From NCBI GenBank assembly GCA_946623765.1, contig CAMORL010000095.1:1-6201 (forward strand): a DNA stretch of 6,201 bases, read 5' to 3'. The position numbers and the translations under genes were made by a program. Shown here piece by piece: positions 6,112 through 6,201 of the stretch. Under the pieces are notes generated by a model. It saw nothing but the letters and a program-made list of their open reading frames with translations, was not told where the DNA came from and did no database searches. The DNA is from an uncultured Clostridia bacterium (GTDB lineage: Bacteria; Bacillota_A; Clostridia; Christensenellales; CAG-138). Position 1 is the first letter of the stretch. Each line of letters opens with the position of its first letter.

Positions 6112-6201
6112 AGTGTCTTGCTATCCGAAATACCGGGTTTCCTTCCATTCGGTTGCATCCGCGCGGAAAAATCTTCCTTTTTGCACGGCGGAGGCTTCCC
6201 C

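Noticed and set aside
6160..6192. GC palindrome and short A/T inverted repeat near the right edge
   Set aside because: The stem is irregular, and the GGAA/TTCC hairpin with a T run has only four pairs. That is too weak to call a terminator or operator so near the window edge.
1..6201. Mobile element, CRISPR array, toxin-antitoxin or defence genes
   Set aside because: I saw no transposase, integrase, direct-repeat array, tRNA gene or attachment-site duplication. The gene order and composition look like ordinary chromosome.

Overview
The window reads as chromosomal DNA of a fairly GC-rich, low-redundancy Firmicute, most likely a clostridial gut-type lineage. This rests on three signals: a T-box leader upstream of an aminoacyl-tRNA synthetase gene, strong AAAGGAGG-type ribosome binding sites, and membrane proteins ending in YARHG domains paired with a zinc-ribbon protein. 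The taxonomic placement is inference.

Layout. Positions 1-1276 (minus strand) hold the first 425 codons of isoleucyl-tRNA synthetase (ileS), cut off by the left window edge. Its roughly 240-nt leader (1277-1520) is an isoleucine T-box riboswitch with an AUC specifier, a UGGU tRNA-acceptor bulge and an overlapping antiterminator and terminator, driven by a near-consensus promoter at 1527-1555. A divergent promoter at 1667-1695 drives a single plus-strand gene (1733-2389) for an unclassified protein with about six membrane helices. A bidirectional terminator (2403-2437) separates it from a convergent minus-strand operon.

That operon runs from about 6111 down to 2447 and has three tightly packed genes. 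In transcription order they are a 420-aa single-pass YARHG-domain protein, a 251-aa two-helix membrane protein with a C-terminal cytoplasmic zinc ribbon, and a 528-aa single-pass YARHG-domain protein. The outer two are diverged full-length paralogues, and the second carries two copies of a ~95-residue module that the first has once. At both junctions the upstream stop codon lies inside the next ribosome binding site. The first gene's promoter abuts its ATG, so its mRNA may be leaderless.

The ileS part is a well-understood stringent amino-acid response unit. The three-gene operon looks like a coordinated cell-envelope assembly: two extracellular, membrane-anchored proteins plus a small membrane partner with a cytoplasmic zinc ribbon. 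Its function is unknown, and it is the part most worth following up.
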